Counted from the first letter of the stretch, positions 1 through 8,636 are shown. The stretch: 64,000 nt of DNA from Butyrivibrio sp. (GCA_015056625.1 SVFY01000017.1:1-64000), one strand, 5' to 3'. Translations and numbers: made by a program. The notes: generated from the letters alone by a model not told the origin.

Positions 1-238
1 CGGAAGCTGAGTAATCTGAATAAACACACAGCTCACCATTAGTCGACGCCCCCGAATAGGCATCGGCGGAATCTGACTTTTTGGTTATCTTCTCAAAATT
101 ATTAAATGCGACACCAACAGTCTGCGCCATAAGACCTGTTGCAATCCCCAGTATAAGGACCGCAAAAAGCATCTCTGCAAAGGTGAATCCGTTCTTATTA
201 ATCTTTTCTTTAATATAGACAGCAGCTTTTTTAAACAT
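1..238 (-). CDS. type IV pilin-like (prepilin) protein, N-terminal part
   Basis: The first 79 codons of a minus-strand gene run off the left edge of the window. The ATG is at 238, preceded by GGAG. After a short basic leader (MFKKAAVYIKEKINKNG) comes a class III prepilin signal: cleavage is expected between Gly17 and Phe18, Glu22 is the conserved fifth residue of the mature protein, and a hydrophobic helix (FAEMLFAVLILGIATGLMA) follows. Proteins of this class are processed by a prepilin peptidase and assembled into type IV pili, competence pseudopili or secretion pseudopili. The C-terminal part is missing, so the subclass (ComG-like pseudopilin or tight-adherence pilus) cannot be decided. Confidence 0.75.
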   Translation of the reverse strand, partial: MFKKAAVYIKEKINKNGFTFAEMLFAVLILGIATGLMAQTVGVAFNNFEKITKKSDSADAYSGASTNGELCVYSDYSAS

Positions 239-302
239 TCATATTCTCCGAAACACCTTTTGCCAACTATTCTGTGTCAGAAATAAAAAAGGAAATGACA
301 TT

Positions 303-319
303 GGGACGGTTCTTTTGAC
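303..319. repeat. single copy of the GGGACGGTTCTTTTGAC repeat
   Basis: This 17-bp word shares its core with the elements at 6388-6533, 25175-25264 and 44125-44182. Here it stands alone, without a matching inverted arm, at the edge of a region of decayed genes. It is probably a partial or worn copy of the same dispersed repeat. Confidence 0.6.
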
Positions 320-338
320 TCCCCCCCTTAACTCCCCT

Positions 339-600
339 CTAAAATTCCAGTTTGTTCTCCATCAGCCATTTTGCGAACAGACTGCTGGTATAGGCTGCAA
401 TTTTCTGAAACCTGTCGGATTTGCTGTTGTCTGCATAGTCGCAGACACTTTTAATGACCAGCGCCTTGGGGCGCGGCTCTGTGCAGAAGTGCGAAATAAA
501 GAGTAAGCTGTAACGTCCCCATTGACTCCAATATCCGAATACTCAAAAGCTTCTTCAACAGTCATTGAAGATTTTGTGGCAAATTGGTAACCCAGGCGAA
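339..600 (-). pseudogene. C-terminal remnant of a phosphorylase superfamily (PNP/nucleosidase-like) protein
   Basis: One minus-strand frame ends at a TAG (341-339) and reads ...PRPKALVIKSVCDYAD followed by SDRFQKIAAYTSSLFAKWL. This is the usual C-terminal pattern of the PNP/MTA-nucleosidase fold (IKSVCDYAD, then a helix rich in Ala that ends the protein). The upstream part (VNGDVTAYSLF) continues in a different frame, so there is a frameshift near 490. No start codon or N-terminal domain can be found upstream. I read this as the tail of a decayed gene. The family assignment rests on motif memory only. Confidence 0.45.
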
Positions 601-763
601 TCCGACTTTTGCTGCCCTATGTAAAAAATCTGTGAAGTCTATGAAATTCCCCAAAGTCATATTGACTTAAATATGATTTATGATAATCTTAACTTAGCAG
701 TGAACCCTACTGTGAGTGGGAGCTATTAAAGCGGTGAATCCTACCGTTAAGTGGAAGCGAATG

Positions 764-795
764 AGGGCTGCACTTGTTGCAGCCTTCTTATATTT
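764..795 (+). terminator. terminator-like hairpin in the decayed region
   Basis: The 7-bp arms GGCTGCA/TGCAGCC (766-772 and 778-784) are followed by a T-rich tract on the plus strand. Just upstream lie two imperfect direct copies of a roughly 24-bp word (700-723 and 734-758, GTGAAYCCTACYGT...AGTGG-AGC). No intact gene on this strand needs the terminator, so it may be left over from a lost one. Confidence 0.35.
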
Positions 796-829
796 TGGAG
801 GAATATGAATCAAGAAAAGCTTTATCTTT

Positions 830-959
830 ACACCATGGATATGAAATATGTCCGTAATCTCCATTCTGGTTTCAACTGTGACCTCAGAGCCATATTTTGA
901 CTCCATCTGCTCTTTACATCATTTGCAAGATTTTCCTTGAACTCTTCGTGATTCATCAT
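830..959 (-). pseudogene. frameshifted N-terminal fragment resembling DUF5688
   Basis: A perfect AGGAGG (complement at 964-969) precedes tandem ATGs at 959 and 956. Reading starts MNHEEFKENLANDVK and then leaves frame: adding one base near 915 would continue as EQMESKYGSEVTVETRMEITD. The joined sequence resembles the start of DUF5688 proteins, which are common in Lachnospiraceae (short MN-x-EEFK start, then a VTV...N-D pattern). The reading falls apart after about 40 residues and there is no C-terminal part. I call it a degraded gene start; the family match is from memory. Confidence 0.4.
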
Positions 960-1293
960 TTGTCCTCCTATGAATTGAATAATGGTCGTGCCCGATTTTG
1001 GGCGTAGAAAAAGAGCAGTCATTCTCTTTAAGAACAACTGCCCTTTATGTAAAATACATATTCAAATACTCTGCGTGATGATGTCCGGTTAACAGTATCT
1101 ACACCAACGCTACACCAGGCCTACACCAACTGCCATTTTCTAATGTGAATTTATGTAGCGAAACGTGTAATTTTAGTTTCCAAACAATCGCGAAATAATG
1201 GTTCGCGTGACCTTATGTAATTATACGTGATTAAGGAGAAGTCTTTCGATTCCCAATTTCATGGTAATTTATCTCCTTTAAAACAATTATTTA
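960..1293. other. intergenic stretch with no supportable gene
   Basis: Between the decayed fragment and the trp terminator there is no open frame with a plausible start and no recognised RNA. A short minus-strand reading near 1045-1090 (LTGHHHAEYLNMYFT then stop) faintly recalls the end of a tyrosine recombinase but is too short to use. AGTTTCC...CGCGAA-type short dyads occur near 1175-1210 without a clear structure. Confidence 0.4.
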
Positions 1294-1340
1294 CATAAAA
1301 ATAGCCCTAACACGGCGAATATATATTACCATGTCAGGGC
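1294..1340 (-). terminator. Rho-independent terminator of the trp operon
   Basis: The arms at 1304-1315 and 1329-1340 pair over 12 bp (GCCCTGACATGG with CCGTGTTAGGGC, counting G-T pairs) around a 13-nt loop, and the minus strand continues with TATTTTTAT. It lies about 22 bp after the trpA stop. Confidence 0.85.
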
Positions 1341-1362
1341 AGATTTGTAAAAGAACTATGGG

Positions 1363-2133
1363 TTACCTCATGGCATCCTTCATGGAGCGTACATACTCAC
1401 CAACGTACCTTGGACAGTCTCTTCCATACTTCTCAATTATCTTGATGATGGCTGAGCCCACGATGGCTCCGTCAGATATATCAGACATCTTCTTAGCCTG
1501 CTCTGGAGTTGAGATTCCAAAGCCAATGGCACAGGGAATATCAGTGCTCTTTCTTATGGCTGCCACAATGGAATCAAGGTCTGTTGTTATCTCTTTTCTT
1601 GTGCCTGTAACTCCAAGGCTTGATACCACATAGATAAAGCCCTTAGCCTCTTTTGCGATCATGGCGATCCTGTTTTCTGACGTGGGTGCTATTAGAGATA
1701 CAAGGTCCACGTCGTACCTGTTGCAGGTATCTTCAAACTCTTCCTTTTCTTCAAATGGAAGATCTGGAAGGATAAGGCCGTCAATCCCTATCTCATTGCA
1801 GGTCTTTATAAACTTATCTGCATCGTAGGAATACACTACATTGGCATAGGTCATAAATACCATGGGAATAGATACTTCTTTTCGAAGCTCTCGTACCATG
1901 TCAAAGATCTTGTCGGTGGTAACTCCCCCTGTAAGTGCACGAAGGTTGGCTCCCTGGATGACAGGGCCCTCTGCTGTTGGATCAGAAAAAGGAATTCCAA
2001 GCTCTATAAGGTCAGCACCATTTGCTGCCATCTCTATTACTGTCTTTTTTGTAGTCTCAAGATCAGGATCCCCGCAGGTTATAAAGGCGATGAATGCCTT
2101 GCCGTTTTCAAATGCTCTTTTAATGTTGCTCAT
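1363..2133 (-). CDS. trpA: tryptophan synthase alpha subunit
   Basis: TrpA cleaves indole-3-glycerol phosphate to indole and glyceraldehyde-3-phosphate, and passes indole through a tunnel to TrpB. At 256 residues it has the usual length of this TIM-barrel family. The catalytic acids are visible as Glu44 in DLIELGIPFSDP and Asp51, and the phosphate-binding end GFGISTPEQ is present. I chose the ATG at 2133, which overlaps the trpB stop by one base (TGATG); a GTG lies one codon upstream. GGAGG sits 7 bases before the ATG. It is the last gene of the trpD-C-F-B-A operon, and tight coupling to trpB fits the 1:1 complex. Confidence 0.95.
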   Translation of the reverse strand: MSNIKRAFENGKAFIAFITCGDPDLETTKKTVIEMAANGADLIELGIPFSDPTAEGPVIQGANLRALTGGVTTDKIFDMVRELRKEVSIPMVFMTYANVVYSYDADKFIKTCNEIGIDGLILPDLPFEEKEEFEDTCNRYDVDLVSLIAPTSENRIAMIAKEAKGFIYVVSSLGVTGTRKEITTDLDSIVAAIRKSTDIPCAIGFGISTPEQAKKMSDISDGAIVGSAIIKIIEKYGRDCPRYVGEYVRSMKDAMR

Positions 2134-3332
2134 CACTCGTCCTCCCCAACATATGTAACGCCCTTGTATCTTGCGATTGCTGCGCAGTCCTTGTCGCCGC
2201 GGCCCGAGATTGTTATTACGATGATATCATCCTTACTCATCTCCCCTGCAATCTTCATGGCATGGGCAACTGCGTGAGCTGACTCAATTGCAGGAATGAT
2301 GCCCTCTGTTTTAGAAAGATACTCAAAGGCGTTTACTGCCTCGTCGTCAGTTACAGGAACATACTCTGCTCTTCCAATGTCATGAAGGTGAGCATGCTCA
2401 GGGCCGATTCCGGGATAATCAAGGCCTGCTGAGATTGAGTATACAGGAGCTATCTGTCCGTACTTGTCCTGGCAGAAATATGACTTCATTCCGTGGAAAA
2501 TGCCAAGGCGTCCGGTGTTGATGGTAGCCGCAGTTTCAAAGGTATCTATGCCCCTTCCTGCTGCCTCGCAGCCAATAAGGCGCACATCCTTATCTTCTAT
2601 GAAATTGTAGAAGCTTCCGATGGCGTTTGATCCGCCGCCGACGCAGGCGATGACAGCACTTGGGAGCCTTCCTTCTTTTTCAAGGATCTGCTCTTTGATC
2701 TCTTTTGAGATCACTGACTGGAAGTCCCTTACGATGGTTGGGAATGGATGTGGTCCCATAACTGAACCAAGGCAGTAATGGGTGTCACTTATCCTATTGG
2801 TCCATTCCCTCATGGCTTCTGAAACTGCGTCCTTAAGGGTTGCTGTTCCTGTTGTAACAGGAACTACCTTAGCTCCAAGAAGCTCCATTCTGTACACGTT
2901 AAGAGCCTGCCTCTTGGTGTCCTCTTCTCCCATGAACACAACGCACTCCATGCCCATAAGAGCTGCAGCTGTAGCTGTTGCAACGCCGTGCTGGCCAGCT
3001 CCTGTTTCAGCGATGAGCCTTGTCTTTCCCATCTTTTTGGCAAGAAGAGCCTGGCCCAGTACATTGTTTATCTTGTGGGATCCTGTGTGGTTAAGGTCCT
3101 CTCTTTTAAGATAGATTTTGGCGCCGCCCAGGTCCTTAGTCATCTTTTCTGCATAATACAGAAGTGATGGTCTCCCTGCATAATCATTAAAAAGAGTCTG
3201 AAGCTCTTTATTAAACTCAGGGTCATTCTTGTAGTGATTGTAAGCCTCCTCAAGCTCTATCACTGCATTCATCAAAGTCTCTGGAATGTACTGTCCGCCG
3301 TGTACTCCAAATCTTCCGTTTTTGTTAGTCAT
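2133..3332 (-). CDS. trpB: tryptophan synthase beta subunit
   Basis: TrpB is the PLP enzyme that condenses indole with L-serine to give L-tryptophan. The 399 residues contain the PLP lysine Lys87 in [10 protein letters not shown], the GAGQHG indole-site loop and the GGGSNA phosphate-binding loop. It starts at an ATG after AAGGAG. The stop overlaps the first base of trpA, and trpF lies 21 bp upstream. This is a standard TrpB1-type sequence with no visible defect. Confidence 0.97.
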   Translation of the reverse strand: MTNKNGRFGVHGGQYIPETLMNAVIELEEAYNHYKNDPEFNKELQTLFNDYAGRPSLLYYAEKMTKDLGGAKIYLKREDLNHTGSHKINNVLGQALLAKKMGKTRLIAETGAGQHGVATATAAALMGMECVVFMGEEDTKRQALNVYRMELLGAKVVPVTTGTATLKDAVSEAMREWTNRISDTHYCLGSVMGPHPFPTIVRDFQSVISKEIKEQILEKEGRLPSAVIACVGGGSNAIGSFYNFIEDKDVRLIGCEAAGRGIDTFETAATINTGRLGIFHGMKSYFCQDKYGQIAPVYSISAGLDYPGIGPEHAHLHDIGRAEYVPVTDDEAVNAFEYLSKTEGIIPAIESAHAVAHAMKIAGEMSKDDIIVITISGRGDKDCAAIARYKGVTYVGEDE

Positions 3333-3353
3333 ACTACTTCTCCTTATTATTCA

Positions 3354-4010
3354 TCACAGACTGTTGCAATCCATGTCTCTTACTGCTTTTACAAATGCTC
3401 TCATTTTTTCCGGGTCTTTTTTCCCTTCCGTCTCGATTGCACTGCTCACATCAACTGCCATGGGCCCAAGCTCGCTAATAGCTACTTTAACGTTTCCTGT
3501 ATCAAGTCCTCCTGCAAGAAACCAGCCCTTCGAAGATCTTTCGAGGCTTCTTGTAACCTCGGAGCTTTTAATTATCTCCCAGTTAAAGGTCTGTCCGCTT
3601 CCCGTGCCGGAATCCAGTAAAAAGAAATCTGGGCCAGCCAATGCAAATCCATCAAGTTCCTTTAAAAAGCTCTCTTTATCTCTGACCTTCAGGGCCTTTA
3701 TGATCTCACACCCAGGGGAAAGTTCCTTCAATCTTTCTATGTATCTGCTGTCTTCGTGTCCATGGAGCTGGGCTACATCAATAACTTTTTCATTTAAAAG
3801 CGCTGCAACCTTCGATACATCTTCGTCTACAAACACTCCAACAGCCTTTATGCCGGGCAAAAGAGCTGTCCTTAGCCTCAGGGCTTCATCTATTGATACA
3901 TACCGGCTGCTCTTTTCCCAAAATACAAAGCCTATGTACTCAGGCCTAAGCTCATTTACAATTTCTATATCAGCCATTCTTGATAGGCCGCACAGTTTGA
4001 TCTGTGTCAT
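3354..4010 (-). CDS. trpF: phosphoribosylanthranilate isomerase
   Basis: TrpF converts N-(5'-phosphoribosyl)anthranilate to the enol carboxy-deoxyribulose phosphate, the third step from anthranilate. The start was moved to the ATG at 4010 (MTQIKLCGLSR), which has GGAGG 6-7 bases upstream; an earlier in-frame ATG at 4055 lacks this and adds 15 unrelated residues. The family signature KLCGL with the catalytic Cys7 is at the N-terminus, and the phosphate site near the C-terminus reads FLAGGLDTGNV. At 218 residues the length is normal. It sits between trpC (45 bp gap) and trpB. Confidence 0.93.
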   Translation of the reverse strand: MTQIKLCGLSRMADIEIVNELRPEYIGFVFWEKSSRYVSIDEALRLRTALLPGIKAVGVFVDEDVSKVAALLNEKVIDVAQLHGHEDSRYIERLKELSPGCEIIKALKVRDKESFLKELDGFALAGPDFFLLDSGTGSGQTFNWEIIKSSEVTRSLERSSKGWFLAGGLDTGNVKVAISELGPMAVDVSSAIETEGKKDPEKMRAFVKAVRDMDCNSL

Positions 4011-4055
4011 GTCTGCCTCCTTGGGACAAAAGTAACTGTTTATCCCTAAGCACAT

Positions 4056-4835
4056 TCAAAGCCCCTTAAGCTCAGATAGTTTCTTTTTCTTATCCTCAGC
4101 TCTCATAAGTGTCTCTCCTACAAGTACCGCATCAGCTCCAATCTGCTTAAGTATCCTGACGTCTTCTGCGTTCTTAACACCGCTCTCAGATACGAAGATC
4201 ACATCTCTTGGAATAAGTTCCCTTAGCCTTCTGCTGTTTTCCGTATCCACAGTAAAGTCCTTAAGGTTTCTGTTGTTTACACCTATGATCCTGGCGCCGC
4301 ACCTTAGGGCCATCTCTACTTCTCTTTCATCGTGGGTCTCAACAAGAGCTGAAAGGCCAAGCTCGTCACATATTGCCATATACTCTTTTAACTGGCTGCT
4401 GCCTAGTATGGAGCAGATAAGAAGAACTGCGCCGGCGCCAAGCACCTTGGCTTCATAGATCATGTACTCACCAACTGTGAAGTCCTTCCTGAGACACGGA
4501 ATACTTACAGCCTTAGCTATCTCCTCAAGATACCTGTCGCTTCCAAGAAACCATTTGGGCTCTGTAAGCACTGAGATGCAGTCAGCTCCTGCTCTGTCGT
4601 AGTCTTTTGCAATGTCAAGATATGGGAAGTCTTCTGCAATGATCCCCTTTGAAGGAGAAGCCTTCTTGCACTCACAGATAAAAGAAATATCGTCCTTCCT
4701 AAGAGCCTTTTCAAAAGAAAAATCCCCTTTAGGCATGGAAAGTGCTGCATTTTTTACTGTATGAAGTGGGGCCTTTTCTTTTGCCAGAGCCACCCTTTCC
4801 TTTGCATATGAAGCTATCTCATCCAAAATAGTCAT
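4056..4835 (-). CDS. trpC: indole-3-glycerol phosphate synthase
   Basis: TrpC closes the indole ring, turning carboxyphenylamino-deoxyribulose phosphate into indole-3-glycerol phosphate. The protein has 259 residues and is not fused to TrpF. The signature FICECKKASPSKG holds the catalytic lysines of the beta-alpha barrel. Further family blocks are the CLRKDF active-site lysine, LLICSIL, VETHDEREVE, GVNNRNLKDF and FVSESGV. It lies 28 bp downstream of the trpD stop, within the operon. Confidence 0.95.
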   Translation of the reverse strand: MTILDEIASYAKERVALAKEKAPLHTVKNAALSMPKGDFSFEKALRKDDISFICECKKASPSKGIIAEDFPYLDIAKDYDRAGADCISVLTEPKWFLGSDRYLEEIAKAVSIPCLRKDFTVGEYMIYEAKVLGAGAVLLICSILGSSQLKEYMAICDELGLSALVETHDEREVEMALRCGARIIGVNNRNLKDFTVDTENSRRLRELIPRDVIFVSESGVKNAEDVRILKQIGADAVLVGETLMRAEDKKKKLSELKGL

Positions 4836-4863
4836 AGTATTAACTCATCTTTCTAAACAAACC

Positions 4864-5886
4864 TTACTCCGGTCTGTTACTTACTTTTTTTACTTTCTCC
4901 AGTGTTTCCAGGGCCTTTCCTGAATCGATAAGCTCTGCTGCCAGCTTGTTCCCCTCTGCGAAGCTATCTGCCTTACCTCCGATGTATAATGATGCTCCGG
5001 CGTTTAATAAAACCGCATCTCTCTTAGGTCCCTTTGCTCCCTTTAATATGTCAATGGTTATCTTAGCGTTCTCCTCAGGAGTTCCGCCAACCAGCTCACT
5101 CTTATCACACTTTTTAAATCCAAATTCCTCTGGGGAAACTACGTAGGTCTTGTACCATCCGTCCTTGATCTCGCAGATCTTGGTGTCGGCGCTAAGTGAA
5201 ATCTCATCAAGCTTATCAAGACCGTAGACAACCATTCCTCTCTCAACGCCAAGGCTTACAAGAACCTGAGCCAGTGGCTCAACCAGGTACTCATCGTATA
5301 CGCCAAGGAGCTGCATCTTGGGAGATCCCGGATTTGTAAGTGGGCCAAGGATGTTGAACACTGTTCTGAAGCCCAGCTCTTTTCTGATGGCTCCTACATA
5401 CTTCATGGATGTGTGGTACTTCTGCGCAAAGAAGAAGCACATTCCGGCTTCGTTAAGAAGCTCAATACATCTTTCAGGACTCTGCTGAATATTTACCCCA
5501 AGAGCTTCAAGGCAGTCAGCAGTTCCGCACTTGGAGGAAGCTGCTCTGTTTCCGTGCTTGGCAACCTTCATACCACCTGCAGCTGCAACAAGAGCTGATG
5601 TTGTAGATATGTTAAAGCTTCCTGCGTTATCTCCGCCTGTTCCAACGATCTCAAACACCTCCATACCTGTGTCAACTTTTGTTGCGTGGTCTCTCATAGC
5701 TGCTGCGCAGCCTGCAATCTCATCAGTTGTCTCAGCCCTTGCGCTCTTGGTTGAAAGAGCGGATAAAAATGCAGCGTTCTGAGTTGGAGTTGTCTCGCCG
5801 CTCATGATCTCATTCATCACGCTGTAGGCTTCATCATAGGTAAGGTCTTCTTTGTTTACAATTTTTACGATTGCTTCTTTGATCAT
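4864..5886 (-). CDS. trpD: anthranilate phosphoribosyltransferase
   Basis: TrpD joins anthranilate and PRPP to form phosphoribosylanthranilate. I place the start at the ATG at 5886 ([10 protein letters not shown]), because a perfect AGGAGG ends 8 bases before it and the resulting 340 residues match the family. A longer frame to 5994 would translate the hairpin element described below. Visible motifs are the PRPP loop [15 protein letters not shown] (residues 81-95), [12 protein letters not shown] with the anthranilate-contact residues, and the metal-binding DE. It is the first gene of the operon. No trpE or trpG precedes it, so anthranilate synthase must be encoded elsewhere. Confidence 0.94.
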   Translation of the reverse strand: MIKEAIVKIVNKEDLTYDEAYSVMNEIMSGETTPTQNAAFLSALSTKSARAETTDEIAGCAAAMRDHATKVDTGMEVFEIVGTGGDNAGSFNISTTSALVAAAGGMKVAKHGNRAASSKCGTADCLEALGVNIQQSPERCIELLNEAGMCFFFAQKYHTSMKYVGAIRKELGFRTVFNILGPLTNPGSPKMQLLGVYDEYLVEPLAQVLVSLGVERGMVVYGLDKLDEISLSADTKICEIKDGWYKTYVVSPEEFGFKKCDKSELVGGTPEENAKITIDILKGAKGPKRDAVLLNAGASLYIGGKADSFAEGNKLAAELIDSGKALETLEKVKKVSNRPE

Positions 5887-5904
5887 GTCCTGATCCTCCT
5901 TCTT

Positions 5905-6029
5905 GTGTGAAGCAGCCACGAACTCGAAAATGCTTCGCATTTCCTCGTTCGTGTCGCTCGCCATATATCTGCCAGTGCATTTGCATGCAAGCATTCATGC
6001 ACTGACAGCTGCATGGCTCTGCTTCACAC
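5905..6029 (-). ncRNA. cruciform-capable structured element between T-box and trpD
   Basis: The outer 11-bp perfect arms GTGTGAAGCAG (5905-5915) and CTGCTTCACAC (6019-6029) enclose two further dyads. In minus-strand order these are an inner stem CTGTCAGTGCAT/ATGCACTGGCAG, then a nested stem CACGAAC/GTTCGTG holding AAATGC-GAA-GCATTT. Together they would form a three-way-junction-like RNA in the trpD leader, ending 4 bases before the AGGAGG region of trpD. I think related GAAATGCGAAGCATTTTC hairpins are scattered in Butyrivibrio-type genomes, but I cannot check this here. Its role is unknown; it could be a mobile repeat or an extra regulatory structure. Confidence 0.55.
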
Positions 6030-6031
6030 GC

Positions 6032-6330
6032 AAAAAAGTCCCTGACAGAAAACTCTTTGTTTCTGCCAAGGACGAATATGTACTGTTATGTACGCCACTA
6101 TCCGCGGTGCCACCTTGCCTTCACGGTTTGACCCGTGCTCTTATAGGATACCTTCATATCCCGGGCAACTAACGTATGCCTTCACGTTGCAGAATACTGT
6201 TGTTCCTCTGCACCCTCTGTGGTCCATTTGATAATCTGTTTCCTGCCCGGCTCGCACCTGCCCGGACTCTCTGTGAGGTCATGTATTACCGTTATCTCCA
6301 CTTCATCGGTTTGAAGTATTAAATTAGAAA
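6032..6330 (-). promoter_or_regulatory. T-box riboswitch (tRNA-Trp sensing) of the trp operon
   Basis: The minus strand carries the T-box core AGGTGGCACCGCGG (about 6101-6114). It is followed by a terminator: GTCCTTGGCAGAAA pairs with TTTCTGTCAGGGAC and six or more Ts follow (6032-6073). The leader upstream is about 200 nt, as expected for a stem I. A candidate specifier codon UGG (complement at 6224-6226) is followed by ACC, in the manner of other specifier loops, which fits sensing of uncharged tRNA-Trp and the trp genes downstream. Uncharged tRNA pairing with UGG and with the T-box bulge would favour the antiterminator and read-through into trpDCFBA. The T-box itself is seen directly; the exact stem I fold is inferred. 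Confidence 0.9.
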
Positions 6331-6331
6331 A

Positions 6332-6360
6332 ATAATATCATTGCATAATTATACTGTCAA
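6332..6360 (-). promoter_or_regulatory. sigma-A promoter of the trp operon
   Basis: TTGACA (complement at 6355-6360), a 17-bp spacer and TATTAT (6337-6332) lie directly upstream of the T-box leader. This is a near-consensus housekeeping promoter, so control is expected mainly at the T-box. Confidence 0.85.
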
Positions 6361-6387
6361 GAAAAATTTTCTGGCTGAGGTAGGGAC

Positions 6388-6533
6388 GGACAAGACAAGG
6401 GGACGGTTCTACTGCGACAGGGGTGGACCATGGGGACGGGGTTAGTGGTTCATTAAGATGACTCCCAATGAACCACTAACCCCGTCCCCATGGTCCACCC
6501 CTGTCGCAGTAGAACCGTCCCCTTGTCTTGTCC
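6388..6533. repeat. 67-bp perfect inverted repeat with the GGGGACGG core
   Basis: The arms 6388-6454 and 6467-6533 are exact reverse complements over 67 bp, with a 12-nt loop (AAGATGACTCCC). The arms contain GGGGACGGTTCT and a second GGGGACGGGG block. The right arm ends on the base next to the stop codon of the flavin reductase gene (TAA at 6536-6534). There is no T-tract, so it is not an ordinary terminator. It belongs to the repeat family also seen at 303, 25175 and 44125. Confidence 0.9.
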
Positions 6534-8600
6534 TTACATCCTCATGGCAACTTCGTAAGCCCGCCAGATAACAGTCCTTAAATTACCTATCTTCTGGCAG
6601 TCACCAACGTAGTCCATGTTGCTGGTCCTGTCGTTTTCGTTTGTGACTGGATCAGGAATATATCCTGCGCTACTGATGACACTGTCACAGGCGATCTCTA
6701 TCTCTTTTCCATCCTTATCTGTGCAGATGATGGAGCCGTCACGAACCTCTTTAAGCGATGTCTCAAGGTACACAGGAGTCTTGTGAAGAGCAAAGTACTC
6801 GCGAAGGTATGAGCTGTTGGCAAGACAAACGCCTGTCTGGGAAACAAGGTCATCCTTCATCTCAACGATAATAGGCTCCTTGCCCATAAGAGCAAGTTCG
6901 TAGGCAATCTCACATCCTGTAAGACCTCCGCCGATTACTGCAACCTTCTGACCAACCTCTGCTCCCCTTAGGAACTCGCAGGCCTCTATCATCTTCTCAT
7001 GACCGGGCACATTTTTAAGAATCCTTGGCTTTGAGCCTGTTGCGATTATGATATCGCTCTTTCTTCCAAACTTCCTTGGGTCATCAATATTTGTATTTAA
7101 ATGTACATCAACGCCCAGAACGTCCATCTGCCTTCTGTACCAGGCAAGAAGGTCACGGAGCTTCCCCTTATAGGACTCAGCGCTGGCTGCGATGAAGGTT
7201 CCTCCAAGTTCGCCGCTCTTTTCATAGATAATGGGATTATGGCCCCTGAGCTTAAGTACTCTTGCGCACTCCATTCCGCCTATGCCACCGCCAACGATAT
7301 GTATGGTCTTAGGGCGTTTTGTCTTACTGATAAAGTGCTTGTCCGTCTGCATAGTCTCTGCATTTACCGCGCATCTTGCAAGGTGCAGGGAATCTGAAAG
7401 GGTCTGATCATTGGGAACGCCCTTGTAATGGCACATGTTAAAACAGCCGTTGTGGCAAAGGATACATGGCCTTATATCTTCCTCTCTTCCCTCCATGAGC
7501 TTGGTAACCCACTCGGTATCCGCAAGGAAAGGTCTGGCAAAGCCGGCACCATCTATTTCACCTGACGCAATGGCATCAGCAGCAACCCTTGGATCCATCC
7601 TGCCTGCACAGACAACTGGAACATCAACTTCTTTTCGCAGGTTTATTACGTCCTGAAGGTTACAGTTTTCAGGCATATAGATCGGAGGATGAGCCCAGTA
7701 CCAGGCATCGTAAGTTCCGTTGTCGCAGTTTAGCATATCGTAGCCAGCATCCTTAAGATACTGCGCTGCCTTAACTGACTCCTCAAAATCTCTTCCTGCT
7801 TCTACATAATCCTCTCCAGGAAGAGCTCCCTGCCTCATTCCCTTGGTCTTACTTATAACGCTGTAGCGAAGGGATACAGGGAAGTCGCTTCCGCACTGTT
7901 TCTTGATCTCCTGAACGATCTCTACAGCGAAGCGGTATCTGTTTTCAAAAGAGCCACCGTACTCATCAGTTCTCTTGTTGACATAGGGAAGTGTGAACTG
8001 ATCAAGAAGATAGCCTTCATGAACCGCGTGAACTTCTACGCCGTCAACACCTGCGTCCTTAAGGAGCTTGGCGCACTTTCCAAAAGCTACAACATACTCC
8101 CTTATCTCAGCCACAGTCAGCTCCCTTGAAGGCACTTTATCTGACCACCTGTTAGGTGAAGGGCTTGCTGACGCTGTTATCTTATCAAGATCCATAAAGG
8201 GCTTTGAAAGAACACGAAGCGCAGGGTTTGTATAGAGCTTTTCCATCATGCTGCTGATGGTAAAAGACCTGCCAAAGCCGGCAGTGAGCTGAACGAAAAG
8301 CTTGGCTCCAGTCTTGTGAAACTCTGGCATCCACTTTGCAAGGTCCTGATACATCTGCTTGTTTGAATATAGCCACTGCCCAAACATAGGGTTATATACT
8401 GGCTGGCATCCTGGCAGCACAAGACCTGCATTGTTCTGTGCAACCTTTAAGATAAACTCTGCTCCTGCCTTATCGAAATGGTTCTTTTCCATCCATCCAA
8501 AAAGGTCTGTACCTCCCATGGATGTAAGAACGATCCTGTTTTTAATCTGACATTTTCCAATCTTCCAAGGTGTAAAAAGTGGCTGTAGTCTCTGATCCAT
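6534..8600 (-). CDS. Old Yellow Enzyme family FMN/FAD/4Fe-4S oxidoreductase
   Basis: This 688-residue protein resembles 2,4-dienoyl-CoA reductase FadH, BaiCD/BaiH and enoate reductases. The N-terminal FMN barrel (about 1-350) carries HAVHEGYLLDQFTLP with the active-site His/Tyr region and the NKRTDEYGGS signature. A cysteine cluster CILCHNGCFNMC with a later Cys (HLARC) would bind the 4Fe-4S centre. The C-terminal half is a pyridine-nucleotide-disulfide type FAD/NAD module with two Rossmann loops (VGGGIGGMECA and VIGGGLTGCEIA). Electrons would pass from NAD(P)H through FAD and FeS to FMN, reducing an activated C=C bond. The substrate (enoyl compound, bile acid or plant phenolic) cannot be told. 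GGGAG precedes the ATG at 8600. The patatin gene lies 36 bp upstream, so the two are probably co-transcribed. Confidence 0.85.
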   Translation of the reverse strand: MDQRLQPLFTPWKIGKCQIKNRIVLTSMGGTDLFGWMEKNHFDKAGAEFILKVAQNNAGLVLPGCQPVYNPMFGQWLYSNKQMYQDLAKWMPEFHKTGAKLFVQLTAGFGRSFTISSMMEKLYTNPALRVLSKPFMDLDKITASASPSPNRWSDKVPSRELTVAEIREYVVAFGKCAKLLKDAGVDGVEVHAVHEGYLLDQFTLPYVNKRTDEYGGSFENRYRFAVEIVQEIKKQCGSDFPVSLRYSVISKTKGMRQGALPGEDYVEAGRDFEESVKAAQYLKDAGYDMLNCDNGTYDAWYWAHPPIYMPENCNLQDVINLRKEVDVPVVCAGRMDPRVAADAIASGEIDGAGFARPFLADTEWVTKLMEGREEDIRPCILCHNGCFNMCHYKGVPNDQTLSDSLHLARCAVNAETMQTDKHFISKTKRPKTIHIVGGGIGGMECARVLKLRGHNPIIYEKSGELGGTFIAASAESYKGKLRDLLAWYRRQMDVLGVDVHLNTNIDDPRKFGRKSDIIIATGSKPRILKNVPGHEKMIEACEFLRGAEVGQKVAVIGGGLTGCEIAYELALMGKEPIIVEMKDDLVSQTGVCLANSSYLREYFALHKTPVYLETSLKEVRDGSIICTDKDGKEIEIACDSVISSAGYIPDPVTNENDRTSNMDYVGDCQKIGNLRTVIWRAYEVAMRM

Positions 8601-8636
8601 AATGTCTCTCCCGGATAATTATTTAAGCTGATATTC

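Noticed and set aside
700..758. Riboswitch in the region before the orphan terminator
   Set aside because: Two short direct repeats and a hairpin are present, but no known aptamer core and no gene to regulate could be seen.
1045..1090. Tyrosine recombinase C-terminus
   Set aside because: Only about 15 residues, no Arg-His-Arg-Tyr context upstream, stops in all nearby frames.
3286..4035. Plus-strand open frame of 249 residues over trpB and trpF
   Set aside because: Antisense to two well-conserved genes; composition is typical of a reverse reading.
5887..5994. Longer trpD start at 5994
   Set aside because: The extra 36 residues come from the cruciform element; the AGGAGG and family length both support the ATG at 5886.
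6388..6533. Bidirectional Rho-independent terminator
   Set aside because: The stem is far too long and no T-tract follows on either strand; treated as a repeat element.
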